A stretch of 25,957 nt of DNA, taken from the NCBI GenBank assembly GCA_019322805.1, contig JAHWIC010000020.1, forward strand, positions 1 to 25,957, read 5' to 3'. The notes beneath the pieces are model-generated. The model was given only the letters and a program-made list of their open reading frames with translations, did not search any database and was not told the DNA's origin. This stretch comes from Candidatus Woesearchaeota archaeon. GTDB taxonomy: Archaea > Nanobdellota > Nanobdellia > Woesearchaeales > JAHWIC01. This document shows, piece by piece, positions 1 to 6,227 of the stretch. Positions within the stretch are counted from its first letter, which is position 1. Every line of letters begins with the position of its first letter. The position numbers and the translations under genes were made by a program.

Positions 1-573
1 GAAGAGATGACTTATGTTAAAGACTGCAAAAACCCAAAATCAGTTACAATCCTGGTTAGAGGCGGAACAGAGCATGTTGTTGATGAAGTAAAGCGTGCTC
101 TAGAGGATGCTATCGGTGATGTAGCTGCTGCTTTAAGAATCGGAAAAATAGTTGGCGGAGCAGGTGCTCCTGAGATAGAGCTTGCAAAAGGATTGAGAAA
201 GTTTGCTGACTCATTATCCGGAAGAGAGCAACTGGCAGTAAATGCATTCGCAAACTCAGTAGAGATCATACCAAGAACACTGGCAGAAAACGCCGGCATA
301 GACCCTATAGATATTTTAACAGAGCTGAAATCAGCTCATGACAAAAAGCAGAAATGGGCTGGCATTGATGTTTTCAAAGGCAAAGTAGTTGATTCATGGC
401 GTGCTGGTGTTGTAGAGCCTTTAAAAATTAAAACACAAGCTGTTTCTTCAGCTTCAGAGGTTGCTATAATGATTCTAAGGATAGATGATGTTATAGCTGG
501 AACATCTTCAAAAGGCCCTGAAATGCCACCAGGCGGAATGCCGGGCATGGGCGGAATGCCTCCAATGGGTTAA
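1..573 (+). CDS. Thermosome (group II chaperonin) subunit, C-terminal part
   Basis: This is the 3' end of a thermosome gene; the reading frame is open from base 1, so the start lies outside the window. Thermosomes are the archaeal CCT/TRiC-type chaperonins that fold cytosolic proteins in an ATP-dependent double ring. The 190 visible residues cover the end of the intermediate domain and the C-terminal equatorial domain. They include the family's VGGAGAPE segment, which follows the apical region, and a segment around KAVVEPLKIKTQA-like text (here GVVEPLKIKTQAVSSASE). The protein ends in the Gly-Met-rich tail (GGMPGMGGMPPMG) that projects into the chaperonin cavity. A T-rich stretch follows the stop codon. 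Identification is confident; which paralogue (alpha, beta or a single subunit) cannot be told. Confidence 0.97.
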   Translation, partial: EEMTYVKDCKNPKSVTILVRGGTEHVVDEVKRALEDAIGDVAAALRIGKIVGGAGAPEIELAKGLRKFADSLSGREQLAVNAFANSVEIIPRTLAENAGIDPIDILTELKSAHDKKQKWAGIDVFKGKVVDSWRAGVVEPLKIKTQAVSSASEVAIMILRIDDVIAGTSSKGPEMPPGGMPGMGGMPPMG

Positions 574-590
574 TTTTTTATTTTTTTATC
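574..590 (+). terminator. T-rich terminator after the thermosome gene
   Basis: The stop codon is followed at once by two runs of six and seven T residues on the plus strand. T-rich tracts without a hairpin are the usual archaeal intrinsic termination signal. Called from composition only. Confidence 0.5.
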
Positions 591-600
591 ATTATTTCTT

Positions 601-797
601 AATCAATAAAAACTATCATTAAAAGAATCATTAGGGGGAATACATTCTTCTTACTCTTTATGTTCTGCAGTTGTTCCCCACCCCCTTGCACACATTTTAT
701 TCTAAAGAGCCAGAAGCAGGCACAATAAAGAATATCTAAATGGGGTGGGTGGAGGGCATAACCAGAACAGCAAGTGCCATCTTGAACTACCCTCCCT
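601..797 (+). ncRNA. Candidate structured RNA (element E core), GC-rich island
   Basis: A GC-rich block sits in an otherwise AT-rich 432-nt gap and has no plausible ORF. Its A-rich 5' leader repeats the TCAATAAAAA/TCATTA words that also precede elements A-D. Possible nested helices: 633-638 with 792-797 (one G-U), 662-667 with 763-768, and 677-684 (cccacccc) with 742-749 (ggggtggg, 8 bp). A 5-nt complement (719-723 with 774-778) would make a pseudoknot. Directly downstream comes TTTTAATTGTTATAAT, the sequence that also follows the repeat cores. It may be a divergent member of the repeat family or an independent small RNA. Strand is inferred from the leader and tail orientation. Confidence 0.4.
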
Positions 798-833
798 TAT
801 TTTTAATTGTTATAATTGTAAAGAATCAAAGAA

Positions 834-890
834 TAAAAAACACAACCCACTACACAACTAATCCTTATACTATTTCTGCACCCATTGATT
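834..890 (+). repeat. Repeat tail motif (copy E)
   Basis: The stretch AAAAAACACAAC, then an ACAACTAAT core, then a CCCATTGAT-like end matches the tails downstream of repeat copies C (19781-19834) and D (22513-22568) in order and spacing. Copy E has lost the small ACAA/TTGT hairpin that copy C forms. This links the thermosome downstream region to the same repeat family. Confidence 0.6.
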
Positions 891-936
891 ATTTTTTCAT
901 TGTTTTTTGCTAAATTCCACTAACCAAATAGTAAGA

Positions 937-945
937 TTTATAAAC
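937..945 (+). promoter_or_regulatory. TATA box (TTTATAAAC) for the 1006 operon
   Basis: A good archaeal TATA box lies 61-69 nt before the start codon, which implies a leader of about 40 nt. A Shine-Dalgarno sequence, GGTGGTGAT at 994-1002, precedes the ATG at 1006, consistent with a leadered mRNA, unlike most genes here. Confidence 0.6.
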
Positions 946-1005
946 ATAAAATCTTCATTACCAACATATAATTAATTTTACCTATAAAAAAGTGGTGGTG
1001 ATACT

Positions 1006-1668
1006 ATGCCAGAAGAAGGCCCTTATGAGATTATGCCCTATAAAGAGATAGTCAAACTCAAAAAAGAGCTGGAAGAACTGCAGAAAAAACAAGGTGAGGC
1101 TCCTTCTAGGGAACTGTTAAAGTCAATAGATACTCTTACAAAGAATATGGGCTCTATGTTGGAACTTTTTAAGTCAGCAGCTGAAGAGATGAAGGCTGAG
1201 GAAAAAGCAGCTCCAGCAGAAGTTGATTTGGATCCTGTATTGGAAAAGCTTGATGAGTTATCCGGAAAGCTTGATGAGTTATCAGGAAAGGTGGACGAGT
1301 TAACGCCAGAGAACAAGGCAATAGCAGAAGGGATAATAGCTCTCTCAGACACAGTTAATGAGAAATTTGAGGAATTCTCCGAAGAACTGAAGGGAGCAGC
1401 TAAGCCAGCGCCAAAAGCACCTGGATTGCCGCCAATTGCACCTGGAGGGCCTATTCCGCCAGGCGCTCCACCAGGACCTATTCCACCAGGAGGACCACCA
1501 CTAGGTCCGCCAGGCGCTCCACCACTAGGACCACCAGGACGAGGCATAGAAGGAACAGTTTCAGCTGCAGGACCTGGACCATTGAGATTACCCAGAGGAC
1601 CACCACTAGGTCCGCCAGGAGCTCCACCAGGAGGACCTCCAAAAAAGAAGGGCCTATTTGGCAGATAA
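1006..1668 (+). CDS. Coiled-coil protein with Pro/Gly-rich C-terminal tail, function unknown
   Basis: I do not recognise a characterised family. The 220-residue product starts with a short conserved-looking segment (YEIMPYKEIVKLKKELEEL) that leads into a coiled coil. Residues of about 75-110 contain tandem heptads, KLDELSG repeated two to three times, and the DNA shows a matching 21-nt direct repeat near 1249-1290. From about residue 133 the chain becomes a low-complexity Pro/Gly tract with repeated GPPLGPPGAPP units, ending in a basic KKKGLFGR. There is no signal peptide or membrane segment, so it is probably cytosolic. Strong SD GGTGGTGAT. It lies 5 nt before the next coiled-coil gene, so the pair is likely one operon. 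A scaffold or assembly role is possible but is only inference. Confidence 0.85.
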   Translation: MPEEGPYEIMPYKEIVKLKKELEELQKKQGEAPSRELLKSIDTLTKNMGSMLELFKSAAEEMKAEEKAAPAEVDLDPVLEKLDELSGKLDELSGKVDELTPENKAIAEGIIALSDTVNEKFEEFSEELKGAAKPAPKAPGLPPIAPGGPIPPGAPPGPIPPGGPPLGPPGAPPLGPPGRGIEGTVSAAGPGPLRLPRGPPLGPPGAPPGGPPKKKGLFGR

Positions 1669-1673
1669 TAAGA

Positions 1674-2507
1674 ATGGCAGATGAAAAGAGTTCTGTTGAA
1701 AGTGAACATGTTAGTGTAGAACCTGAGGAACCAGTAGAGGAACCAGAGAAAAAACCAGCAGAAGAACCACATAAAGAGCCAGAAGAACCAGAGGAAACAG
1801 AAAAAAAGCCAGAAGAAGAACCTAAAAAGCCAGCTGAAGAACCAAAAAAAACCAAAGAAAAACCAGCTAAAGAACCAGCCAAGACGCAAGAGAAAAAAGC
1901 CATGGACCCTAGGGTATTAAGGAGCTTCTTAAGACATCTTATGCTGATCAGCAAAAAAAAGAAGATAAAAATTAAAGCGCAACAGGAGTTATCAAAGCAT
2001 ATCAGTAAATTAAAAGAGGCTAAAAAGTTAGACCCAAAAAGACTAAAGAGAAGCCTTGAGCGGTTGGACAAGAAGATTTCTGATGTTATTGAAGCTGAAA
2101 GGAAGCTTGCTGCAGTAGGCAGAGAAGACCCTGAAATAGTTAAGATGCTTAAGGACGAGATAATTCAGCTGAAAGATAGGTTGAAGACTGTAGAGATGGA
2201 AAGAAACAAGTATGCGACTGAACACAAAGAAAAAATGGAAGACCTCGGCGCAGAATTAACCAGAGCAAGGACTAAGTTAAGCGCCTATGCAAAGAAAAAG
2301 ATTGAGCGTGAAGAGCGGATCAAGGAATTAATGGAAAAAATAAAAGCAACGCCTGTAAAAGAGCATGAGATAATTGCTGCTAAAAAACAATTAGAATCGC
2401 TTGAAAGAAAATTCAGGCAGCTTTCAAGGACAGCTTATGGAAAGGAACGCTTAAGCAAACTCAAGGAGCGTATAGACGAGCTTAAGCAGAAGCTTGCTGT
2501 AGTCTAA
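1674..2507 (+). CDS. Acidic-repeat and long coiled-coil protein, function unknown
   Basis: 277 residues, the second gene of the pair, starting 5 nt after the upstream stop. Residues 1-72 are a low-complexity Glu/Pro/Lys tract of EEPxxKPxEEP-like units. Residues of about 75-277 are almost entirely charged helix with heptad spacing, ending in a run rich in LKERIDELKQKL-like heptads. No membrane segment, catalytic motif or cysteine is visible. The Glu/Pro/Lys tract probably works as an extended spacer with the coiled coil as the oligomerising part. Combined with the upstream coiled-coil/Pro-Gly protein, a heteromeric filament or scaffold is one reading. Its stop overlaps by 4 nt the stop of the convergent minus-strand gene. 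Confidence 0.85.
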   Translation: MADEKSSVESEHVSVEPEEPVEEPEKKPAEEPHKEPEEPEETEKKPEEEPKKPAEEPKKTKEKPAKEPAKTQEKKAMDPRVLRSFLRHLMLISKKKKIKIKAQQELSKHISKLKEAKKLDPKRLKRSLERLDKKISDVIEAERKLAAVGREDPEIVKMLKDEIIQLKDRLKTVEMERNKYATEHKEKMEDLGAELTRARTKLSAYAKKKIEREERIKELMEKIKATPVKEHEIIAAKKQLESLERKFRQLSRTAYGKERLSKLKERIDELKQKLAVV

Positions 2508-2686
2508 ACATCCTTTCCCATTACTGTATTTCTGCCATTAGCCTTTGCTCTTCTGCAGGATTTATCAACAATCTCCTTTACCTTCTTCTCAAGCTCTGTA
2601 TAAAAATCCTCTGAAACGTTTAAGTTTTTTTCCTCAATCTTTGCAGCAGCTTTTACATTTGCTGCAACAATCAACGAGCCTTTCAT
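2504..2686 (-). CDS. Short histone-fold protein (DUF1931-like)
   Basis: 60 residues. The sequence resembles the small archaeal DUF1931 family, which is predicted to adopt a histone fold: an N-terminal VAANVKAAAK helix, a central helix (SEDFYTELEKKVKEIVDK) and a basic RRAKANGRNTV segment similar to the loop before the last histone helix. It ends soon after GKDV, so the third helix is very short or absent. Probably binds DNA or a protein partner. The start is fixed by a strong SD (AGGAGGT, 8 nt upstream). It lies 89 nt downstream of the GluRS gene on the same strand and may be co-transcribed. Family assignment is from memory of the motif, not a search. Confidence 0.8.
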   Translation of the reverse strand: MKGSLIVAANVKAAAKIEEKNLNVSEDFYTELEKKVKEIVDKSCRRAKANGRNTVMGKDV

Positions 2687-2710
2687 TTTGAATACCTCCT
2701 TCTAATATTT

Positions 2711-2754
2711 GCTTTCGAAATGAAAGCTACGAACGTTAGTGAGTCTGCTTTCAT
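2711..2754 (-). promoter_or_regulatory. Alternative hairpins upstream of the histone-fold gene
   Basis: Bases 2720-2727 (atgaaagc) can pair either with 2747-2754 (gctttcat, 8 bp) or with 2711-2716 (gctttc, 6 bp), but not both. On the minus strand this sits between the GluRS stop and the SD of the 2504-2686 gene. It could be a terminator for GluRS or a small attenuator. The loop shares the word CGAACGTTAGTGAG with the structured element near 21403. Confidence 0.35.
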
Positions 2755-2775
2755 CCCTATCACCTCACTTAATAA

Positions 2776-4464
2776 TTATTTATGTGTATACCAAAATATT
2801 AGTTTATTTTTCTCTTTTTTATCTAACCTACAAAAACCAAATCTTTCTAACTGGACAATATCCCCTCCTTTAATATCCTTCATAGTACTTTCTCCAAGAC
2901 CATGAATCTTTTTGCCTTCATCTGTCATAACCTCAACCTCAATATTTCCTTGTGCTGGAAGCCAATGTATGATCCCTGTTCCTTTATCTTTATATTTTTC
3001 ATATTCAGTAGAATCAAAGAAAAGCTTTCCTTCTTTCTTGGTAAAATTAGCACAATCCATTAATCTGTACAATTTCTTCTCTCTAAGGCCTTTAAAGTCA
3101 TCTTCATCAATATAGAACTCATCATTTACCTTAAACCTTCTGCCGCCTTTCTTGTTATCAGGATGCAGATCAAGCTCAATCTCTTGTTCTGGCGCATTTT
3201 CAATCTTAACCTTCTTTGGTCTTCCAACAAAAAAGAACCTGTAAGAGCCTGGGTCAATTATCTCTCTGTTAAACGCATTTATTACCTTAAAGAATTCTCT
3301 TTTTGTGACATTCTTATCATTCAAACTCATTCCAACATCAAGGGCATATTTGATAAATGCTTCTGGCTGATACCCGCGGCGTTTTAAAGCATCAAGGAAA
3401 GGCAGCCTTATATCATCCCAGCCAGAGTATTTGCCTTCTTCAATCAAAGGCCTTGTCTTTGAGCAGCTTACCCTCATATCTTCGAAATTAATCCTTCCAA
3501 CAAACAAGGCTTGAGGTGGCTTTTTACCAAGATAATTATAGATATACTCCTGCCGTTTTGAATTATCATGGTGTTCTTTTGCCCTTATCACATGGGTAAT
3601 GCCCATCTCAATATCATCAACAGAGACAGCCATATTCATTAACGGCCATACCCTGTACTTAACACCCACTTTTGGATGCTTTGAGTCATTAATCCTGAAA
3701 GCAGGCCAGTCCCTCATTGCAGGATTCTTGTGCTGCAGTTCTGTTTTTATTCTTGCAACAGCTTCACCCTGCTTATAGCTGTCAAACATCTTTTTCCATC
3801 TTTTCTTCTGCTCATCAATATCCAGATTACGGCAAGGACAGGCTTTTCCTTTAGCTGATAAGTGCTTAAACTCCTCTGGGTCGCATTCACAAATATAGGA
3901 TTTGCCCATATCAATTAATTTTTCCATATACTTGTAATAAATCTCAAGCCTTTCAGACTGGGTAAACTCCTTGGCAATATTGCCTTTTGTAACCCATTTA
4001 GCGTTTTTTGGAATCAAGTCATAAGCAGGCTCATAGATATTTTCAGGATTAGTGTCACCAATCCTAAGAATCATCTTGCCATTATATCTTCTGCAATACT
4101 CTGAGTTTAAACCAATAACATAAGCATGGCCAATATGCAATGGCCCGGAAGGAGAAGGCTCAAACCTCATCACTACCTTGCCTTTCTTTGCGTCCTTTAA
4201 CTCAGGAAGCTCTTTTTTCTTCTCAGCTTTTTTCTCAAGCATCTCAGGAGCAAGTTTCTTGAGCTCAGTAGTTTGTTTTTCAACACCTAAACCATTAACC
4301 TCTTTAACAATCTCCTGTATTTGCTGCATTAACTCTTTTCCCTTTTTTCTAAGCTCAGGATTTTCACCTAGTACTTTTCCAATTATATTCCCAGGATTAG
4401 CTTTGCCATTATATCTTACGGCATTCTGCAGAGAATATTTTCTAATCACTTCTTTTATGTTCAT
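2776..4464 (-). CDS. gltX: Glutamyl-tRNA synthetase, archaeal type
   Basis: 562 residues, the usual length for archaeal GluRS. It charges tRNA-Glu (and probably tRNA-Gln, as archaea usually lack GlnRS) with glutamate in the cytosol. Residues 1-95 are the archaeal/eukaryal-type helical N-terminal extension. The class I HIGH motif is at 110-113 within PSPSGPLHIGHA. The ILRIGDTNPE segment follows; family members usually have ILRFDDTDP, so G replaces the first D. A CxC...CxC zinc site lies at 192-211 (CEC and CPC). The KMSKS-equivalent is SCSKTR at about 333-338, followed by the C-terminal anticodon-binding beta domains. A TATA box 23-31 nt upstream implies a leaderless mRNA. Confidence 0.95.
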   Translation of the reverse strand: MNIKEVIRKYSLQNAVRYNGKANPGNIIGKVLGENPELRKKGKELMQQIQEIVKEVNGLGVEKQTTELKKLAPEMLEKKAEKKKELPELKDAKKGKVVMRFEPSPSGPLHIGHAYVIGLNSEYCRRYNGKMILRIGDTNPENIYEPAYDLIPKNAKWVTKGNIAKEFTQSERLEIYYKYMEKLIDMGKSYICECDPEEFKHLSAKGKACPCRNLDIDEQKKRWKKMFDSYKQGEAVARIKTELQHKNPAMRDWPAFRINDSKHPKVGVKYRVWPLMNMAVSVDDIEMGITHVIRAKEHHDNSKRQEYIYNYLGKKPPQALFVGRINFEDMRVSCSKTRPLIEEGKYSGWDDIRLPFLDALKRRGYQPEAFIKYALDVGMSLNDKNVTKREFFKVINAFNREIIDPGSYRFFFVGRPKKVKIENAPEQEIELDLHPDNKKGGRRFKVNDEFYIDEDDFKGLREKKLYRLMDCANFTKKEGKLFFDSTEYEKYKDKGTGIIHWLPAQGNIEVEVMTDEGKKIHGLGESTMKDIKGGDIVQLERFGFCRLDKKEKNKLIFWYTHK

Positions 4465-4486
4465 AAGAGAACAAACTTCTTAGAAG

Positions 4487-4495
4487 TATTTAAAT
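4487..4495 (-). promoter_or_regulatory. TATA box for GluRS gene
   Basis: ATTTAAATA on the minus strand lies 23-31 nt before the gltX start, the spacing expected for a leaderless archaeal transcript. Confidence 0.6.
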
Positions 4496-4540
4496 TTTTG
4501 GGATAACAGCCTTAATTCTGCAAAATTCTTAAAACAAAAG

Positions 4541-4550
4541 CTATTTAAAC
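4541..4550 (+). promoter_or_regulatory. TATA box for histone gene
   Basis: CTATTTAAAC about 45 nt upstream of the histone ATG. With transcription starting about 25 nt downstream, the leader would be short (about 20 nt) and would include the SD GAGGTG at 4580-4585. Confidence 0.55.
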
Positions 4551-4591
4551 AAGACCAGAATCATAATTTCATAAATAATGAGGTGTTTATC

Positions 4592-4804
4592 ATGGTAAAA
4601 AGAGAAGGCATAATTCCAAAAGCTCCTGTCGGCAGGATCATTCTGAAGGTTGGTGCGCAAAGAGTTGCTGCTGGCGCTATTGATGCTTTTACAGAATCCT
4701 TAACAGGCATTGCTGAGGAAATAGCTGCCCAGGCAGCGAAGATAGCTAAGCATAGTGGAAGAAAAACAGTGCAGGAAGGCGACATAAAGCTTGCTTCCAA
4801 ATAA
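4592..4804 (+). CDS. Archaeal histone (HMf-like)
   Basis: 70 residues, the normal single-histone-fold length. It wraps DNA as dimers and higher multimers in the nucleoid. The sequence follows the family pattern: IPKAPVGRII (helix 1 and the loop that contacts DNA), a central amphipathic helix (AGAIDAFTESLTGIAEEIAAQAAKIA), then KHSGRKTVQEGDIKLA, with the RKTV loop-2 DNA contact and the GDI start of helix 3. I chose the ATG at 4592 because GAGGTG (4580-4585) is a well-placed SD and the product begins MVKREG; the GTG at 4583 falls inside that SD. Expressed from its own promoter, divergent from GluRS. A T-rich tract follows the stop. Confidence 0.97.
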   Translation: MVKREGIIPKAPVGRIILKVGAQRVAAGAIDAFTESLTGIAEEIAAQAAKIAKHSGRKTVQEGDIKLASK

Positions 4805-4815
4805 TTTTTCAATAT

Positions 4816-4828
4816 CTTTTTAAATTAG
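4816..4828 (+). promoter_or_regulatory. TATA box for tRNA-Ala
   Basis: CTTTTTAAATTAG ends about 22 nt before the first base of the tRNA, a good position for an archaeal TATA element. Confidence 0.5.
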
Positions 4829-4849
4829 TAATTCTTTTATTATTCCGAT

Positions 4850-4969
4850 GGGCTGGTAGTTCATCGGTAGAATGCGCCCTTGGCTAGGGTGAGGCGCTGG
4901 GTTCAATTATTGGCGTGCCATAAATTGACTTCGTCAATTTAACGTCACTTGAAAGTCCCAGCCAGTCCA
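4850..4969 (+). tRNA. tRNA-Ala (anticodon GGC) with a T-loop intron
   Basis: A complete cloverleaf can be drawn once a 48-nt intron is removed. Acceptor stem 4850-4856 pairs with 4962-4968 and contains G3-U70, the alanine identity pair. The discriminator is A (4969), with no encoded CCA. D stem GTTC/GAAT at 4859-4862/4870-4873. Anticodon stem 4875-4879/4887-4891, loop TTGGCTA with GGC at 4882-4884. Variable loop of 5 nt. T stem 4897-4901 pairs with 4957-4961. The T-loop reads TTCAAT at 4902-4907, is interrupted, and resumes with T at 4956, giving a normal 7-nt loop TTCAATT after splicing. It lies 2 nt from the 3' end of the convergent toxin gene. Confidence 0.92.
4908..4955 (+). other. tRNA intron in the T-loop, bulge-helix-bulge
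   Basis: The 48-nt intron interrupts the T-loop. A canonical archaeal splicing motif can be drawn: exon helix 4897-4901/4957-4961, 3-nt bulge 4954-4956 (agt), 4-bp central helix 4902-4905/4950-4953 (ttca/tgaa), 3-nt bulge 4906-4908 (att), then intron helix 4909-4916/4942-4949 with one mismatch and one G-U. Cleavage between the second and third bases of each bulge gives the stated ends. Inside, 4921-4929 and 4933-4941 form a 9-bp hairpin. The intron interior closely matches an intergenic hairpin at 16523-16564. Confidence 0.85.
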
Positions 4970-4971
4970 TT

Positions 4972-5313
4972 TCACTCAAAACCACTAGGCCCAATTGTCC
5001 TTAGAATTCTTTTAATCTCATCAATAATCTGTTGCTGGTGCTTTTTATCAGACATCCTTACAAACCTTAGAAGCAAGCCAGTTAGCTCTTCCAGCCCTAA
5101 AAACTTCAACTTAAAACCATCAGCCAAGAAATAGAATCTAAAGTTCTTATACTTCAATTCTTTTATTACAATCCCACCAACAGTGCCAAGAAGCTTTCCC
5201 TTTTTGGGATTATCCTTCAGGGATTCCATCAAATCAAGTATCTTGTGGGATTCTTCCTTAAATTTGGATTTGATTTCTTCAAATAATGACCTTACTATCT
5301 CTACCTTGGCCAT
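4972..5313 (-). CDS. RelE-like toxin
   Basis: 113 residues. The pattern is that of RelE/ParE-superfamily toxins: an N-terminal VEIVRSLFEEI helix, a helix ending MESLKDNPKKGKLLG, then beta strands (IVIKELKYKNFRFYFLADG and KLKFLGLEEL), and a C-terminal helix (DKKHQQQIIDEIKRIL). RelE-type members usually cleave ribosome-bound mRNA. I see no clear set of catalytic residues, so activity is inferred from fold and context. The ATG lies inside the end of the antitoxin gene (13-nt overlap), a typical toxin-antitoxin arrangement giving translational coupling. Its 3' end abuts tRNA-Ala on the other strand, a common landing site for mobile cargo. Confidence 0.75.
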   Translation of the reverse strand: MAKVEIVRSLFEEIKSKFKEESHKILDLMESLKDNPKKGKLLGTVGGIVIKELKYKNFRFYFLADGFKLKFLGLEELTGLLLRFVRMSDKKHQQQIIDEIKRILRTIGPSGFE

Positions 5314-5504
5314 TTTTTATTTAGTTCCTTTCTTGCTTCTTCTAAAGAGACTGTGTTGACTGAGGACATTAGAAATTCCCTTAGCTGCTCTTTTACAGCA
5401 AGCTTATACATCCTCTTAATTATATCCTCATAAGTGTCTTCCTTATTCCCAAAAGAACCTATAAGCTCTTTTGTTTTATTGCTTAATTGTATTGTTGTGG
5501 TCAT
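5301..5504 (-). CDS. Antitoxin (DUF7557/CopG-like)
   Basis: 67 residues starting MTTTIQLSNKTKELI. The TTIQLS strand, the helix after it and the DTYEDIIKRM segment fit small archaeal antitoxins with a ribbon-helix-helix-like N-terminus; the rest (residues 40-67) would be the toxin-binding tail. A longer frame runs to 5606, but I chose 5504 because a TATA box lies about 26-34 nt upstream and the upstream 34 codons cover the promoter. Expected to bind the toxin and repress the operon through the repeated TATAGC palindrome just upstream. Family name is from memory of the motif. Confidence 0.75.
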   Translation of the reverse strand: MTTTIQLSNKTKELIGSFGNKEDTYEDIIKRMYKLAVKEQLREFLMSSVNTVSLEEARKELNKKWPR

Positions 5505-5505
5505 T

Positions 5506-5538
5506 CTATAGCTAGTATAGCTGCTATAGTATATAAAT
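5506..5538 (-). promoter_or_regulatory. Toxin-antitoxin promoter and palindromic operator
   Basis: Bases 5506-5529 contain three overlapping CTATAG/CTAGTATAG half-sites that form near-perfect palindromes, directly next to a TATA box (ATTTATATA on the minus strand, 5530-5538). The start codon is at 5504, so the transcript is leaderless and the operator covers the transcription start. This fits autorepression by the antitoxin. Confidence 0.6.
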
Positions 5539-5559
5539 CTTTCTGTTTTAAACGAAATT

Positions 5560-5568
5560 CTTATAAGC
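5560..5568 (+). promoter_or_regulatory. TATA box for the HD operon
   Basis: CTTATAAGC lies 27-35 nt upstream of the ATG at 5595, implying a leaderless or very short leader. It is back to back with the toxin-antitoxin promoter. Confidence 0.5.
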
Positions 5569-5594
5569 ACTGGTAAATAACCCAAGCTGGAAAG

Positions 5595-6227
5595 ATGCTG
5601 TCTCAACTAAAACCTAAGATAGAGAAATACTTCACTGACCCAGGCCATGAATTTGACCACACTGAAAGAGTTTATAAGCTGGCTGTAAGAATAGCAAAAG
5701 AAGAAAACGCAGATTTAGATGTCATAAAAGCAGCAGCTTTACTGCATGATGTAGGAAGGCACAAAGAAGATCCTGAGAAAGGAATCTGCCATGCAGAAGA
5801 GTCAGCAAAAATAGCTCCTGAAATTCTAAAATCAATTAATTTTCCTGAAGAAAAGGTATCTAAGGTAGTTCATGCAATAAAAGTCCATAGATACTCAAAG
5901 CAGTTAAAAGCAGAAACAAAAGAAGCAGAGATTCTGCAGGATGCTGATAGATTAGATGCTTTAGGCGCAATCGTTATAGGAAGGGTTTTTGCAAGAGGCG
6001 GCTCAAAACATAGGCCAATACACGATCCAGGCATAGAGCCGGAAAAAGAATACAACGTAAAAACAAAAGCAAAAACCTCAATGAGCCATTTTTACCAGAA
6101 AATACTCAAAATAAAACCAGAAACTTTTAAAACAAAGCTAGCACAAAAAATAGCAAAGGAAAGATATGCTTATGTAAAAGATTTTGTTGAAAGGTTTGAA
6201 AAGGAATGGAAAGGAGAAGATGGCTAG
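5595..6227 (+). CDS. HD-domain phosphohydrolase
   Basis: 210 residues of the HD superfamily of metal-dependent phosphohydrolases (nucleotidases and phosphodiesterases). Visible metal ligands are H22 (DHTERV), H51-D52 (ALLHDVGRH) and the aspartates at 116-118 (LQDADRLDALG), with conserved histidines at about 66 (CHAEES) and 93-98 (HAIKVH). The substrate cannot be read from the sequence. First gene of a three-gene overlapping operon: its last 8 nt overlap the NFACT-R gene. The operon partner hints at RNA or ribosome-linked metabolism, but that is only inference. Confidence 0.88.
   Translation: MLSQLKPKIEKYFTDPGHEFDHTERVYKLAVRIAKEENADLDVIKAAALLHDVGRHKEDPEKGICHAEESAKIAPEILKSINFPEEKVSKVVHAIKVHRYSKQLKAETKEAEILQDADRLDALGAIVIGRVFARGGSKHRPIHDPGIEPEKEYNVKTKAKTSMSHFYQKILKIKPETFKTKLAQKIAKERYAYVKDFVERFEKEWKGEDG

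Noticed and set aside
742..756. G-quadruplex at GGGGTGGGTGGAGGG
   Set aside because: Only three runs of three or more G are present, and the first two are better explained by pairing with 677-684.
1038..2071. Long minus-strand ORFs opposite the coiled-coil genes
   Set aside because: They are shadows of low-complexity Pro/Gly and Glu/Pro/Lys coding sequence; the plus-strand genes have promoter, SD and sensible protein structure.
4583..4591. GTG start for the histone gene
   Set aside because: The GTG lies within the SD GAGGTG; the ATG at 4592 gives the usual length and N-terminus.
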